This document shows, in pieces, positions 50,417 to 59,220 of a DNA stretch of 64,000 nt (within the stretch, counting starts at the first letter, position 1; the number at the start of each line of letters is the position of its first letter). The position numbers and the translations under genes were made by a program. Below the pieces are notes generated by a model. That model had not been told where the DNA came from and made no database searches. It was given only the letters and a program-made list of their open reading frames with translations. This DNA comes from Bradyrhizobium sp. AUGA SZCCT0283 (GTDB lineage Bacteria; Pseudomonadota; Alphaproteobacteria; Rhizobiales; Xanthobacteraceae): assembly GCF_018130385.1 (NCBI RefSeq), contig NZ_JAFCLU010000011.1:62001-126000 (forward strand), in the 5' to 3' direction.

Positions 50417-50534
50417 GTCGTCCCTGCGAACGCAGGGACCCATACGCCGCGGCCCATCGGTAAGACGATGGTGTTAATAGTCTTCGTAACAACTGGCATC
50501 GGTGGCTATGGGTCCCTGCGTTCGCAGGGACGAC
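50417..50534. repeat. Dispersed palindromic element (CCTGCGAACGCAGGGAC type), copy 2
   Basis: Outer arms CGTCGTCCCTGCGAACGCAGGGACC and GGTCCCTGCGTTCGCAGGGACGAC; each arm is itself a hairpin. It lies between the convergent protease and acyl-CoA synthetase genes. Related to 10391-10475. Confidence 0.75.
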
Positions 50535-50554
50535 AATGGCCACCGAACCAACCC

Positions 50555-52777
50555 CTAATGCTTCGCTGCCTTGTTCGCGGCGGCGTTGTTGAGCACGATC
50601 AGGCCGTCGGCGGCGACGCCGAGCTTGCTGTTGATCAAAAATGGATTCACATCGATCGACGCGATGCGGCTGCCGGCGTCGGCCATCAGATTGGAGAGGC
50701 CGACCAGCGCTTTCACGGCGGAAGGCTCGTGCAGGGCCGGCTTGCCGCGATAGCCCTTCATCTTCACGCCGGCCTTGGTCTTGGCGATCAGCTGCTTCGC
50801 CTCGGCCTCGTCCAGCGGGGCGCCGGCGAGGGCTACGTCCTTCATCAGTTCGATATCGACGCCGCCGGTGCCGAACAGCACCACCGGCCCCATCTCGGCG
50901 TCGAGCGAGGCGCCGACCACGAGTTCGAGATCGGCCTTGACCTGCTGCGCGATCAGAATGCCTTCGAGCTTCGGCTTGCTCTTGATCTTCTTGACCCGCG
51001 CGGTGATGTCGTTGAAGGCTTTCTTCACCTCGGCCGCACTGTTGAGGTTCAGCACCACGCCGCCGATGTCGGATTTGTGGAGGATGTCGGCGCTGACCAC
51101 CTTGGCCACGACGGGGAAGCCGATCTTCTTGGCGATCTTCACCGCTTCCGCAGCGGTCTGCGCTATCTCTTCCTTTGAAACGGGAATGCCGTACGCCTTG
51201 AGCAGCTTCTTCGAGGCGACCTCGTCCAGCGCCGCGGCGCCGTTGGCGGCCTTGAGCGCTTTCTCCAGTACCGCCCGCGCGGATGCCTTCGAACTCGAGA
51301 CGATGTCCGGCACTTCCTTGCGCAGGGAAGAATATTCAATCAGCGACTTGATCGCGCCGACCGCACGGTCGAGGCCCTGCATGACCGCGATGTTCGGCAG
51401 CGACTTGCGCAAGGCCTTGGTGAATTCGGTGAATCCGATCGACATGGCGCTGATGTAGACCACGGGCTTGCTGGCGGCGCCGGCCATCTCGTTGACGATC
51501 CGTAAGTTACGTTCGCGCAATTCATGCGGCGCCTTCGGCAGTTCGGCGTCAATGATGACGATGTCGGTGTCGGGATCGTCGATCATGATCTTGATCGAGT
51601 TCATGTAGACCGAGGGGTCCACGACCGCGGCAAAACCGGCATCGAGCGGATTGCCGACGATGCTGCCGGGACCGAGCATCTTTGCCAGTTGCGCGGTCGC
51701 ATTCGGGCTGAGCGGCGCAAAATTCAGGCCGGCCGAATAGAACGCGTCGATCAGGAGCCCGCGCTTGCCGCCGGACAGGGAAACCGCAGCGAGGCGATTG
51801 CCCTTCGGCGGCTCGGCATGCACGAAACATTCGGTGGTCTCGATCAATTCGTCGAGCCCGCGGACGCGGATCACGCCCTCGCGCGTCGAGATCGCGTCAA
51901 ATGTTTCGATCGAGCCGGCGAGCGCGCCGGTGTGCGCCATCGCGGCGGCGCGGCCGCCCTCGGAGGCGCCGAGTTTCAGCGCGATGACAGGCTTACCGGC
52001 GGCGCGCGCGGCCTTGCAGGCCTCCCGAAACACTTTTGTGTTCCTGACGCCTTCGAGATAGACCACGATGGCGCGGATTGAGGGATCGGCGGCGAAATAG
52101 GCCATCAGGTCCGGCGTCTCGAGGCCGGTCTCGTTGCCGGTCGTGACCATGTAGCCGACACCGACGCCGCGATCTTCCAGCGTCTGGCGGATCGCCATCA
52201 CGATCGCGCCGGATTGCCCGGCAATCGCCACCGGGCCTGCTTCCATGGTGACGATACGGTCGTCGATATTGGTGAACAGCTTTTCGCCCGCGCTCAAATT
52301 GCCGAGGCAGTTCGGGCCGGTGACGGCAAGGCCGGTTTCGCGCACCGCCTCCTTCAATTCGAGTGCCAGCCGCTGGCTTTCCTCGTCCTGCAACTCGCTG
52401 AAGCCCGAGGTGACGATGGTGGCGGAGCGCGCGCCGGCCGCTGCGGCATCGCGGATCACCTGCACGGCGAAGCGCGCCGGCACCAGCACCAGCACGTGAT
52501 CGGGCTTTTCCGGGAGGCTCGCAAAATCCTTGTAGCAGGGCACGCCCCAGATCGTCTCGCGCTTGGCGTTGACCGGGAACAGCCCGCCTTCGTAACCGTA
52601 CTTGATCAGATTGTTCCAGATGCGCTCGGCATAGTTGCCGGGCTTGTCGGTGGCACCGACCAGCACGATATTGCGCGGGTGCAGCATCGCATGGATGCTT
52701 TTTACGATGTCGCTGGCGTCAGGCGAGGGCGACCATTTTTCGGCTTGATGCGATGCGGTGCTTGCCTGAGCGTCCAT
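50555..52777 (-). CDS. ADP-forming acyl/acetyl-CoA synthetase family protein
   Basis: 740-residue protein combining the alpha and beta parts of NDP-forming acyl-CoA synthetases. The CoA-binding Rossmann domain begins MLHPRNIVLVGATDKPGNYAERIWNNL; the succinyl-CoA synthetase-like ligase section contains VTGPNCLGN and GAIVMAIRQTLEDRG, with AMAHTGALAGS around the phospho-histidine site. The C-terminal ATP-grasp starts LKAYGIPVSKEE and includes FPVVAKVVSADILHKSDIGGVVLNL. It would convert an acyl-CoA plus ADP to acid plus ATP, or the reverse. Acyl specificity is unknown. ATG 52777 with AAGGGAT. Monocistronic in appearance. Confidence 0.92.
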   Translation of the reverse strand: MDAQASTASHQAEKWSPSPDASDIVKSIHAMLHPRNIVLVGATDKPGNYAERIWNNLIKYGYEGGLFPVNAKRETIWGVPCYKDFASLPEKPDHVLVLVPARFAVQVIRDAAAAGARSATIVTSGFSELQDEESQRLALELKEAVRETGLAVTGPNCLGNLSAGEKLFTNIDDRIVTMEAGPVAIAGQSGAIVMAIRQTLEDRGVGVGYMVTTGNETGLETPDLMAYFAADPSIRAIVVYLEGVRNTKVFREACKAARAAGKPVIALKLGASEGGRAAAMAHTGALAGSIETFDAISTREGVIRVRGLDELIETTECFVHAEPPKGNRLAAVSLSGGKRGLLIDAFYSAGLNFAPLSPNATAQLAKMLGPGSIVGNPLDAGFAAVVDPSVYMNSIKIMIDDPDTDIVIIDAELPKAPHELRERNLRIVNEMAGAASKPVVYISAMSIGFTEFTKALRKSLPNIAVMQGLDRAVGAIKSLIEYSSLRKEVPDIVSSSKASARAVLEKALKAANGAAALDEVASKKLLKAYGIPVSKEEIAQTAAEAVKIAKKIGFPVVAKVVSADILHKSDIGGVVLNLNSAAEVKKAFNDITARVKKIKSKPKLEGILIAQQVKADLELVVGASLDAEMGPVVLFGTGGVDIELMKDVALAGAPLDEAEAKQLIAKTKAGVKMKGYRGKPALHEPSAVKALVGLSNLMADAGSRIASIDVNPFLINSKLGVAADGLIVLNNAAANKAAKH

Positions 52778-52948
52778 GGATATCCCTTAACTCTGTTGTT
52801 TCTTTTGGCCGTGGCGATCGAGGACGAACGCCGCGCCATGGTTTTCTTATGATTGAGGCCTTTCTATTGAGACTTGGCGGGGGAGGCAACACGCGTTGCG
52901 CGCGCAGCGCCATTCGCGCGACGCACGATATCCCGGCTCGCGGAGAAT

Positions 52949-53527
52949 TCAGCGTGAACCCGCCGCTTCCCCGAGCATCGTGGCATGCACAAGATAGCGC
53001 TCGGGCCCCTGCGTCAGCGCGTCGAACGGCCAGCAGGTCGACAGCACCAGTTGATGTCCATCCGCGAGCGGTTCGATGCCGGAACCATCGAAGCGCACGA
53101 CCGAGGTGGCGTCCACCCGGTAGTGGAATTGTTTGCCGTCGCTTCGCATCACGTTGATCTCGTCACCAATGACGACGTTCTTCAGGAAGGCGAAATGGGT
53201 ATCGCGGTGCGCCGAATAGACGGCGACGCCACGCTCACCAGCATCGGGCGTCCGTTCGACGTGCCCCGGGCCGAAGGCTAGCGCCTGGCCGCTGCTGCCC
53301 GCGAGCACGATGGTGCTGGCATGGATCCGCTTCACCTCGATGCGCGCGATCGGCCATGTATCCGCCCATGACCACGGCTTTGTCTCGCGCCCGGTGGCGA
53401 CGGTTTTTTCGAAGGCCCGTTCCAGCAGGACCTGTGCAACCAGCGCTTTGGCATGGATGTAGGCGCCCTGGCCGAACAGGATGAGGCCGATGACGGCGAG
53501 CAGAAGCGGGAGGATGAAGCGGAGCAT
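52949..53527 (-). CDS. Class GN sortase
   Basis: 192-residue sortase of the proteobacterial class GN. N-terminal membrane helix at about residues 3-23, then the sortase barrel with His107 in YSAHRDTHF, Cys165 in LSTCWPFD and Arg177 in GPERYLVH, the complete catalytic triad. Sortases cleave an LPxT-type signal and attach the protein to an acceptor; in Gram-negatives the acceptor is not established. The ATG at 53527 follows GGGAGAG. It is directly downstream of its presumed sole substrate, the LPKTA protein at 53643, separated by a strong hairpin. This two-gene unit is found scattered in Proteobacteria. Confidence 0.93.
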   Translation of the reverse strand: MLRFILPLLLAVIGLILFGQGAYIHAKALVAQVLLERAFEKTVATGRETKPWSWADTWPIARIEVKRIHASTIVLAGSSGQALAFGPGHVERTPDAGERGVAVYSAHRDTHFAFLKNVVIGDEINVMRSDGKQFHYRVDATSVVRFDGSGIEPLADGHQLVLSTCWPFDALTQGPERYLVHATMLGEAAGSR

Positions 53528-53557
53528 TATGTTGGCTCTCCCGTCATTGAGAAAGCG

Positions 53558-53599
53558 GCGCGCGCGGCCCTTGGGGGGACGGGTGGAAGCCGCGCGCGC
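53558..53599. promoter_or_regulatory. Very stable hairpin between the sortase substrate and sortase genes
   Basis: An 11-base perfect stem, GCGCGCGCGGC (53558-53568) with GCCGCGCGCGC (53589-53599), loop 20 bases, all G/C. No T-run follows on the minus strand, so it is not a standard intrinsic terminator; it may set a lower sortase level or mark a processing site. Confidence 0.6.
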
Positions 53600-53642
53600 T
53601 CTGGAAAGAGGAGGTGGGGGAGCCTCCTCTTTTCAGCCGATG

Positions 53643-55916
53643 TCAACGCGGTGACATCTGACGTCGATTAAACACGAACAGGATCAGGCTGAGCGTGAGC
53701 AGGATCACGCCCGCAATCATCTTCAGTTCGGCGTCGGTCGCCGTCTTCGGCAGCGTGACCGTGTTGGGCGCCTGGGTGACGACAGGCTGTACCCGTTTCA
53801 GCGCCGCGACCTGAACCCGCGCCTGCTCGGTATCCGCGCGCCGTTCCGTCGGCGTTGCAGGAATCCGTGGGCGCTCGCCGAACACCTTTTCAAAGTCCCA
53901 ACCGGCCGGCAGGTTGATCGGCAGTTCCGAGACCTTGAGTGGTTCGCCTTCCGGGCGGCTCGGAGTCCTGTCCACCGCAACCAGGCTGGTCAGCCGCGTG
54001 ACGAGCTGATGCTCGAGCGCCAGCGCCAGAATGGTCTTGTCGGCGTCTTCGGGGCTTGCCTGCCGCGTGGTGCGCGCAACCTCCGCATCCGCGATCTTGC
54101 GCCGCGCCCAGAGTTTGGACAGGCCCTTGCCTTCGGCCGCATTCGCCAGCGGAAGGGTGACGATCCAGGGGCGGTCGCCGATGCGGCCCTTGATCTCGAC
54201 CGAGCCCGCGAGCTTGTCGAGCTTTGCCGCGAGAACCAGCGGCTCGTCGCGATAGACATCGGGGATTGCGACGGGCGTGATATCGGCCGTGGCGTCGGAG
54301 AATTTTGCGGTGAGATTGGTCACCGCGGGATTCTCCAGCTTGGCGAACAGGCCGCGCATGCGTTCTTCGACCTGTTCCACCGATCCGATATGGGTGAAGG
54401 TGCCGCGGCCGAGTTCGGCGGCGCGCGTCATCAGGTAGGTGTTCGGCGCCGAGCCGATGCCGACCATGAAGATGCGCGAGCGGCCGCGCAGCGCGTTGAT
54501 GGTTTCGAACAATTGCTGCTCGTTGCCGATCGCGCCGTCGGTCAGGAAGACGACCTGGCGGACATAGTTAGTATCGCCGGCGTTGTCGGATAGCGCGGCG
54601 CGCATCGCCGGCACCATTTCGGTGCCGCCATTGGCCTGCAGCGCGTCGACAAAGGAGGTGGCCCGGCCGATATGCTCCCTGTCGGCCGGCACGGCCGCCG
54701 GGAACAGGACATCCATGGTGTGATCAAAGCGGATCACGTTGAAACGGTCGTTCGGCTGCAGGCGGCCGAGGGCATAGATCAAGCTCGCCTTGGCCTGGAT
54801 GATCGAGACGCCACCCATTGAGCCGGAATTGTCGATCACGAAAATGACTTCGCGCGGCAATGGCTTTTGCTGAGCCTGTTCGACTGACGGCGGCGTGAAG
54901 AAGGCGAGCAGGTAATCGCTGTCGCCGACGTGCTCGCGGAATAATCCTACCGAGGGCGCTTTCTCCGCGGCCGGCTTCCAGGTCAGTTCGAAATCGCGGT
55001 CGGCCGGCACCGGCCCTTCGGCAAGGCGAATGATGCTCGTGCTGGCATCGGGCTTCTCGGTCTTGATTGCATGATGGTGGCTTTTGACTTCGCCGAGCGG
55101 GAAGCCGGCCTGCAGCCGCACGGTGATGCGGGTTGGATTGAGCGGCGCGTTGGTCGCGGGGTCGAGCACTTCGGGCGAGATGCGGTCGTGATCCGGCACG
55201 GGATCGGATTTGGCCGAACCCCAGCCGCCGCCGTCGGGTCGGAAGTCGACGCTCTGCACGACCGGCACGGGATTGTAGCGCGGAGCGACCACCATCGGCA
55301 CCCGCAGCGAGAACTCGTTGCCGGATTGTTGCACCGGCTCCTGATATTCGATCTGCACCAGCACGGTTTCGCCGGGGCCGATATTGGCGACCGAGTTGGT
55401 GAAGATGTTCGGCCGCTCCTGTTCGGTCAGCGCCGCCTTCTGTCCTTTCTGCTTCGCCTGTTCGTAGATGATCTTGGCCTGCTGCCGCTCCTTGATGTCG
55501 CCGACCACGACGCGGTCGCCGATCACCATCTTCAGCGTATCGACCGCGCCGCCCGCTGGCAGCGGATAGACGTAGACGGCCTCGACCCAGTCTTGCGTCG
55601 GGTTGCGGAAAATCTGGGTGACGCGGGCGCGGACCGTCGGACCCGATACGGTAAGATCGACATCGATGCCGAGCCGTGTCGCGTCGGCATAGCCTTCTTC
55701 GTTCTTCAGGAGCAACGAGCCGGAACGCGCGTCGCCGGGTTTGAGAAAGGCAGCCGACAGACGTTCGGCCGACCACACCGGCTCAAAGCTCAAAAATAAT
55801 GCCGCAAACCCGACCAGGATTACGGCAACGCCCTGCATCACAAAGAACAGCACCAGCCTGACCAGGCCGGGCTGTTCGCTGCGTTTGTCAGCCTCGATTT
55901 CGTCGCATGTCGTCAT
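53643..55916 (-). CDS. Sortase-target protein with VIT and VWA domains (marine proteobacterial type)
   Basis: 757-residue surface protein. N-terminal hydrophobic helix (LVLFFVMQGVAVILVGFAALFLSF), then a VIT domain (about 50-180: SGPTVRARVTQIFRNPTQDWVEAVYVYPLPAGGAVD), a VWA domain from about residue 355 with MIDAS FVIDNSGSMGG and VVFLTDGAIGN, and a C-terminal cell-sorting signal: LPKTA at about residue 722, a 17-residue hydrophobic helix (MIAGVILLTLSLILFVF) and the basic end NRRQMSPR. This is the layout of the proteobacterial sortase-target family. The ATG at 55916 follows GGAG; a GTG at 55925 overlaps it. Transcribed before the sortase gene. Probably anchored at the cell surface for adhesion or matrix binding; the function is unknown. 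Confidence 0.94.
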   Translation of the reverse strand: MTTCDEIEADKRSEQPGLVRLVLFFVMQGVAVILVGFAALFLSFEPVWSAERLSAAFLKPGDARSGSLLLKNEEGYADATRLGIDVDLTVSGPTVRARVTQIFRNPTQDWVEAVYVYPLPAGGAVDTLKMVIGDRVVVGDIKERQQAKIIYEQAKQKGQKAALTEQERPNIFTNSVANIGPGETVLVQIEYQEPVQQSGNEFSLRVPMVVAPRYNPVPVVQSVDFRPDGGGWGSAKSDPVPDHDRISPEVLDPATNAPLNPTRITVRLQAGFPLGEVKSHHHAIKTEKPDASTSIIRLAEGPVPADRDFELTWKPAAEKAPSVGLFREHVGDSDYLLAFFTPPSVEQAQQKPLPREVIFVIDNSGSMGGVSIIQAKASLIYALGRLQPNDRFNVIRFDHTMDVLFPAAVPADREHIGRATSFVDALQANGGTEMVPAMRAALSDNAGDTNYVRQVVFLTDGAIGNEQQLFETINALRGRSRIFMVGIGSAPNTYLMTRAAELGRGTFTHIGSVEQVEERMRGLFAKLENPAVTNLTAKFSDATADITPVAIPDVYRDEPLVLAAKLDKLAGSVEIKGRIGDRPWIVTLPLANAAEGKGLSKLWARRKIADAEVARTTRQASPEDADKTILALALEHQLVTRLTSLVAVDRTPSRPEGEPLKVSELPINLPAGWDFEKVFGERPRIPATPTERRADTEQARVQVAALKRVQPVVTQAPNTVTLPKTATDAELKMIAGVILLTLSLILFVFNRRQMSPR

Positions 55917-56052
55917 GTCGCTCACTCCAAAACGGCGATTTCGCCGTGGTGTGAGGGTGCGGAAAGCCGTGATTTGACGCGAGCGGAATGATCGGCCTTG
56001 TTCGGTCGCCCGCCACCGGGCTCCGCCACCCCCGCGGCGGCTTTGTGCGGGT

Positions 56053-56080
56053 TTGTGATGGATTGTGCGTCTGCTAGACT
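56053..56080 (+). promoter_or_regulatory. Possible sigma-70-type promoter for the HTH gene
   Basis: TTGTGA (56053-56058), 16 bases, TAGACT (56075-56080), 24 bases before the start codon at 56105. Reasonable but not strong. The 188-base gap is shared with the sortase-target gene on the other strand. Confidence 0.35.
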
Positions 56081-56104
56081 GGCCCTGCGAAACTAGGGGT
56101 AACG

Positions 56105-56869
56105 ATGCCAGCGCCGGACAAGCAGCTTTCCGCCGAGCAGAGCCGGCAGATCGCGGACACTATTCGTGAGGAAATCGCCCGTCGCCGCATTTCACGGCAA
56201 TCGCTGGCGGAGCTTGCAAAACTCAGCCTTTCGACGCTGGAGAAGGTGCTCGGCGGCCGCCGCCCGTTTACCCTCGCTACCACCGTCCGCCTCGAGCAGG
56301 CGCTCGGCGTCTCCCTGCGCAAGACGCCGGAGGGGCCGGCTCCCGCGGCTGCTGTCAACGGCGAGGTTGCGCCAGATGGATTAGGAGCCTATTCGCGCCG
56401 TGCGGTGGCGTGGATCGAAGGAACCTATGTCACGGTGCGTCCCTCGTTCGGCGACAAGGAAGCGATATTCGCCTACCGCACCGAGATCTCCTGGGATACA
56501 GCCGCATCATCGCTCGTGTTCCACGAGAGCGAGAGACAGGATGCGGCATACACCCAATACGGTGAAGTGGCGGTGCCCAATCAATCGGGCCATATCTATC
56601 TCGTCACCAACAGGCACGGTCAGCATCGCCTGATCACGGTGGCACGTCTGGCCATATCAGGCGAGATGCACGGCATCATCACGACCCTGCTGGCAGGCCG
56701 CGGCTCGCGGTTGACGCCGATCGCAGCCCCGATCGCCTATCTGCCGATCAAGATGGTCGCCAACCCGACTTTTGGCAGGGTTTCGTCAGATGACCCCAAT
56801 TACGTGGCGTACCGCCAGCATTTGCGGCGAACGACGGAAGAGCCGTTCGCGATGTTCTTGCCGGGATAG
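56105..56869 (+). CDS. XRE-like HTH protein with a C-terminal sensor-like domain
   Basis: 254-residue protein: a helix-turn-helix at about residues 12-72 (REEIARRRISRQSLAELAKLSLSTLEKVLGGRRPFTLATTVRLEQALG) resembling XRE/Cro-type HTH, a short linker, then a beta-rich domain of about 150 residues (AVAWIEGTYVTVRPSFGDKEAIFAYRTEISWD ... IYLVTNRHGQHRLITVARLAISGEMHGIITTLLAG) that I do not recognise but which is seen behind similar HTHs in Bradyrhizobium. It is divergent from the sortase-target gene and so may regulate it, although this is only positional. The translation start at 56105 has no strong ribosome site. Confidence 0.85.
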   Translation: MPAPDKQLSAEQSRQIADTIREEIARRRISRQSLAELAKLSLSTLEKVLGGRRPFTLATTVRLEQALGVSLRKTPEGPAPAAAVNGEVAPDGLGAYSRRAVAWIEGTYVTVRPSFGDKEAIFAYRTEISWDTAASSLVFHESERQDAAYTQYGEVAVPNQSGHIYLVTNRHGQHRLITVARLAISGEMHGIITTLLAGRGSRLTPIAAPIAYLPIKMVANPTFGRVSSDDPNYVAYRQHLRRTTEEPFAMFLPG

Positions 56870-56879
56870 CGCTCTCCAG

Positions 56880-56981
56880 AGCGTTTTCCAGCGAAGTGGA
56901 GGCCGGTTCGCGTCAAGAAAACGCGTCAAATCAAGAATCTGGAGCCTCGTTCCGATACAATCGGAACGGACAAGGCTCCAG
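56880..56981. repeat. Dispersed element with palindrome, copy 2
   Basis: GCGTTTTCCAGCGAAGTGGAGGCCGGTTCGCGT followed by palindrome arms TCTGGAGCCT...CGTTCCGAT and ATCGGAACG...AGGCTCCAG (56939-56981). Same family as 44498-44598. It may end the HTH transcript. Confidence 0.78.
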
Positions 56982-57150
56982 CCTTGCATTCCCGGCGAAA
57001 TAGACTATATGAGGAATATTCGAATTATCGCTCTGCCTTGTTGACCGCGCCGAAACCGGCCCCACTCCCCAAGACATCGTTGAAATCGGATGAAGCCTGC
57101 GCGGAGGTCGTGCGGGCAAAAGCGCTTTCGCGCATCTTGGAGATAGTTAC

Positions 57151-57360
57151 ATGGCTACCGGAACAGTTAAGTGGTTCAACGCGACCAAGGGTTTTGGCTT
57201 TATCCAGCCCGATGATGGCGGCACCGACGTTTTCGTTCACATCAGCGCCGTCGAACGTGCGGGTCTGAGCTCGCTCAATGAAGGCCAAAAGCTTTCATAT
57301 GAAGCGAAGGTCGACAGCATGCGCGGCAAGACCAGCGCGGAAAACCTCCGCGTCGGTTAA
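57151..57360 (+). CDS. Cold-shock domain protein (CspA family)
   Basis: 69-residue single cold-shock domain: GTVKWFNATKGFGFIQPDDGGTDVFVHISAVERAG contains RNP1 (KGFGFI) and RNP2 (DVFVHIS). It binds single-stranded RNA and DNA and destabilises secondary structure. The gene is preceded by a 169-base leader after the palindromic element and by GGAG seven bases before the ATG; long leaders of this kind commonly regulate csp translation. A strong intrinsic terminator follows at 57422, so it is monocistronic. Confidence 0.97.
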   Translation: MATGTVKWFNATKGFGFIQPDDGGTDVFVHISAVERAGLSSLNEGQKLSYEAKVDSMRGKTSAENLRVG

Positions 57361-57421
57361 GGCGATCGATGGAGGATCACCACGGATGTACTGGGATCCT
57401 CTGATCGGCTTCTGAACAATC

Positions 57422-57455
57422 AAGCCCGCTGGCGATGAGCCAGCGGGCTTTTTCT
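57422..57455 (+). terminator. Intrinsic terminator of the cold-shock gene
   Basis: Twelve-base perfect stem AAGCCCGCTGGC (57422-57433) / GCCAGCGGGCTT (57439-57450), loop GATGA, then TTTTTCTTT. It is textbook for the plus strand; the minus strand has only a short weak T run beyond it. Confidence 0.93.
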
Positions 57456-57480
57456 TTCTGTTGGCCCCGCAGACAGGCCG

Positions 57481-59028
57481 TTACGAGGCGAGCTTGTCGG
57501 TGGCTTTCGGCGCGCTGAAAGTCTTTCGTAGCGTCGGCTTGTGAATCTTGCCCGTCGCGTTGCGCGGCAGGGCATCGACGAATTCGATCAGCCGCGGACA
57601 TTTGAACCGCGCCAGATTGGCCGCGCAATGGGCGTGAACTTCCGCAGGCGTCAGCGTGTGGCCGGGCTTCACGGCGATGATCGCCATGCCGACCTCGCCC
57701 CATTGCTCGTTGGGAACGCCGATGATGGCGGCTTCGGCTATTGCCGTGAGCTGATGCAGCACGCTCTCGACTTCGGCCGGATAGACGTTCTCGCCGCCGG
57801 AAATGTACATGTCCTTCCAGCGGTCCACGATGTAGTAGAAGCCCTCCTCGTCGATGCGCGTGGCATCGCCGGTGTGCAGCCAGCCATCGGTGAATGACGA
57901 CTGGTTGGCCTCCGGCCTGTTCCAGTAGCCGGGGGTGACGTTGGGCCCTTTGACCCAGAGTTCGCCGAGCTCGCCGACATCGGCGTCGGTTCCGTCCGGA
58001 CGAACGATCCGCACTTCCGTATGCAGCACCGGTTTGCCGGAAGAGCCTGCCTTGCGCGCGGCGTCCTCGCGGTCGAGCGCCAGCACCGCCGGAGACGTCT
58101 CGGTCATACCGTAGCCCTGCTGCAGGGCGACGCCGCGCTCTTCCCACACTTTCAGGAGCGGTACCGGCATCGGCGCGCCGCCGACGCCGCCGATCACCAG
58201 GCGGCTGAAATCGGACGTCGCGAACGAAGGATGCTGCGCCATGAACTGGTAGATCGCGGGCACGCCGAAGAATTGGGTAATGCCGTAGGATGGGTCGCTG
58301 ATCAGTTGCAGCGCCAGGCCGGGATCGAACGCCCGCATGATCAGGACAGTGCCGCCGGCATGCAGCACCGGGTTGGTGTAGCAATTGAGCCCGCCGGTAT
58401 GAAACAGCGGCAGCACGGTGAGCAGCACCGTCGACGGCGAGACATAGGCGGGGCCGCCGAGATTGACGCAATTCCAGAACGTCATGCCATGGGTGATGAT
58501 CGCGCCCTTGGGCTGGCCTGTCGTGCCCGAGGTGTACATGATGGTCGAGATGTCGTCATGCGTGACTTCCTCAAAGCGGTCGAGCGGCTTTGAGCTTGCA
58601 ATTGCCGCCTCATAGGAGCCGCCTGCGCCGAGCAGCAGCGCCGACGAGACATTGCAGAGCTTTGCGACCGTCAGCCCGACTTCGGCGAGATCGGTATCGT
58701 GGATCATCACTTTCGGCGAGGAATCGCCGACGATGAACTGCAATTCAGGAACCGTAAGCCGCGTATTCAGCGGCAGGAACACCGCCCCTAACCGGCCGCA
58801 GGCGAACTGCACCTCCAGCGTATCGGTCGTGTTCAGCGCCAGCACGGCGACGCGGTCGCCGCGCGTGACACCGAGCGCATCGCGCAGGTGGGTGGCAAGG
58901 CGTGAGATGCGCGCGTCGAACTGCGCGTAGGAAAGCCGGCGGTCGCTGGCGAGGTCGTGGGCTGCGATCTTGTCCGGCGTGCGCCGGCCGAAATGCGCGA
59001 TCCAGTCGTAATGGCGAACCGACGACAT
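57481..59028 (-). CDS. AMP-forming acyl-CoA ligase (FadD-like)
   Basis: 515-residue ANL-superfamily ligase. P-loop YTSGTTGQPKGAI at about residue 170, GVGGAPMPVPLL, QGYGMTETSPAVLALD, the hinge DGWLHTGDATRIDEEGFYYIVDRWKD and the catalytic Lys in PRNATGKIHK are all present. It activates a carboxylic acid as acyl-AMP and then acyl-CoA. The ATG at 59028 follows GGAGGA; the reported longer frame to 59106 is unsupported. It is divergent from the acyl-CoA dehydrogenase genes at 59221 and may feed them. Substrate could be medium-chain, branched or aromatic. Confidence 0.93.
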   Translation of the reverse strand: MSSVRHYDWIAHFGRRTPDKIAAHDLASDRRLSYAQFDARISRLATHLRDALGVTRGDRVAVLALNTTDTLEVQFACGRLGAVFLPLNTRLTVPELQFIVGDSSPKVMIHDTDLAEVGLTVAKLCNVSSALLLGAGGSYEAAIASSKPLDRFEEVTHDDISTIMYTSGTTGQPKGAIITHGMTFWNCVNLGGPAYVSPSTVLLTVLPLFHTGGLNCYTNPVLHAGGTVLIMRAFDPGLALQLISDPSYGITQFFGVPAIYQFMAQHPSFATSDFSRLVIGGVGGAPMPVPLLKVWEERGVALQQGYGMTETSPAVLALDREDAARKAGSSGKPVLHTEVRIVRPDGTDADVGELGELWVKGPNVTPGYWNRPEANQSSFTDGWLHTGDATRIDEEGFYYIVDRWKDMYISGGENVYPAEVESVLHQLTAIAEAAIIGVPNEQWGEVGMAIIAVKPGHTLTPAEVHAHCAANLARFKCPRLIEFVDALPRNATGKIHKPTLRKTFSAPKATDKLAS

Positions 59029-59220
59029 GCTTCCTCCAGGGGTAGAGCGGTCTTGCGCCGCGATATCGGCCGATTTTATCTCATTTTTATCGAGTGAAGC
59101 CGGCATATCGGCATATTGTCTTGCGTTGTGTAGCTGGCCCGTGGCCAGATCGGCCGCAGCCGCTCAACGCAAGTTTGCGCAGGCCAAATCGGGGCATCGT
59201 GACTCCTAGGGGAGGAAACC

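Noticed and set aside
57422..57455. The csp terminator as bidirectional, also ending the acyl-CoA ligase transcript
   Set aside because: On the minus strand there is no adequate T run after the stem, so only the plus-strand call is supported.
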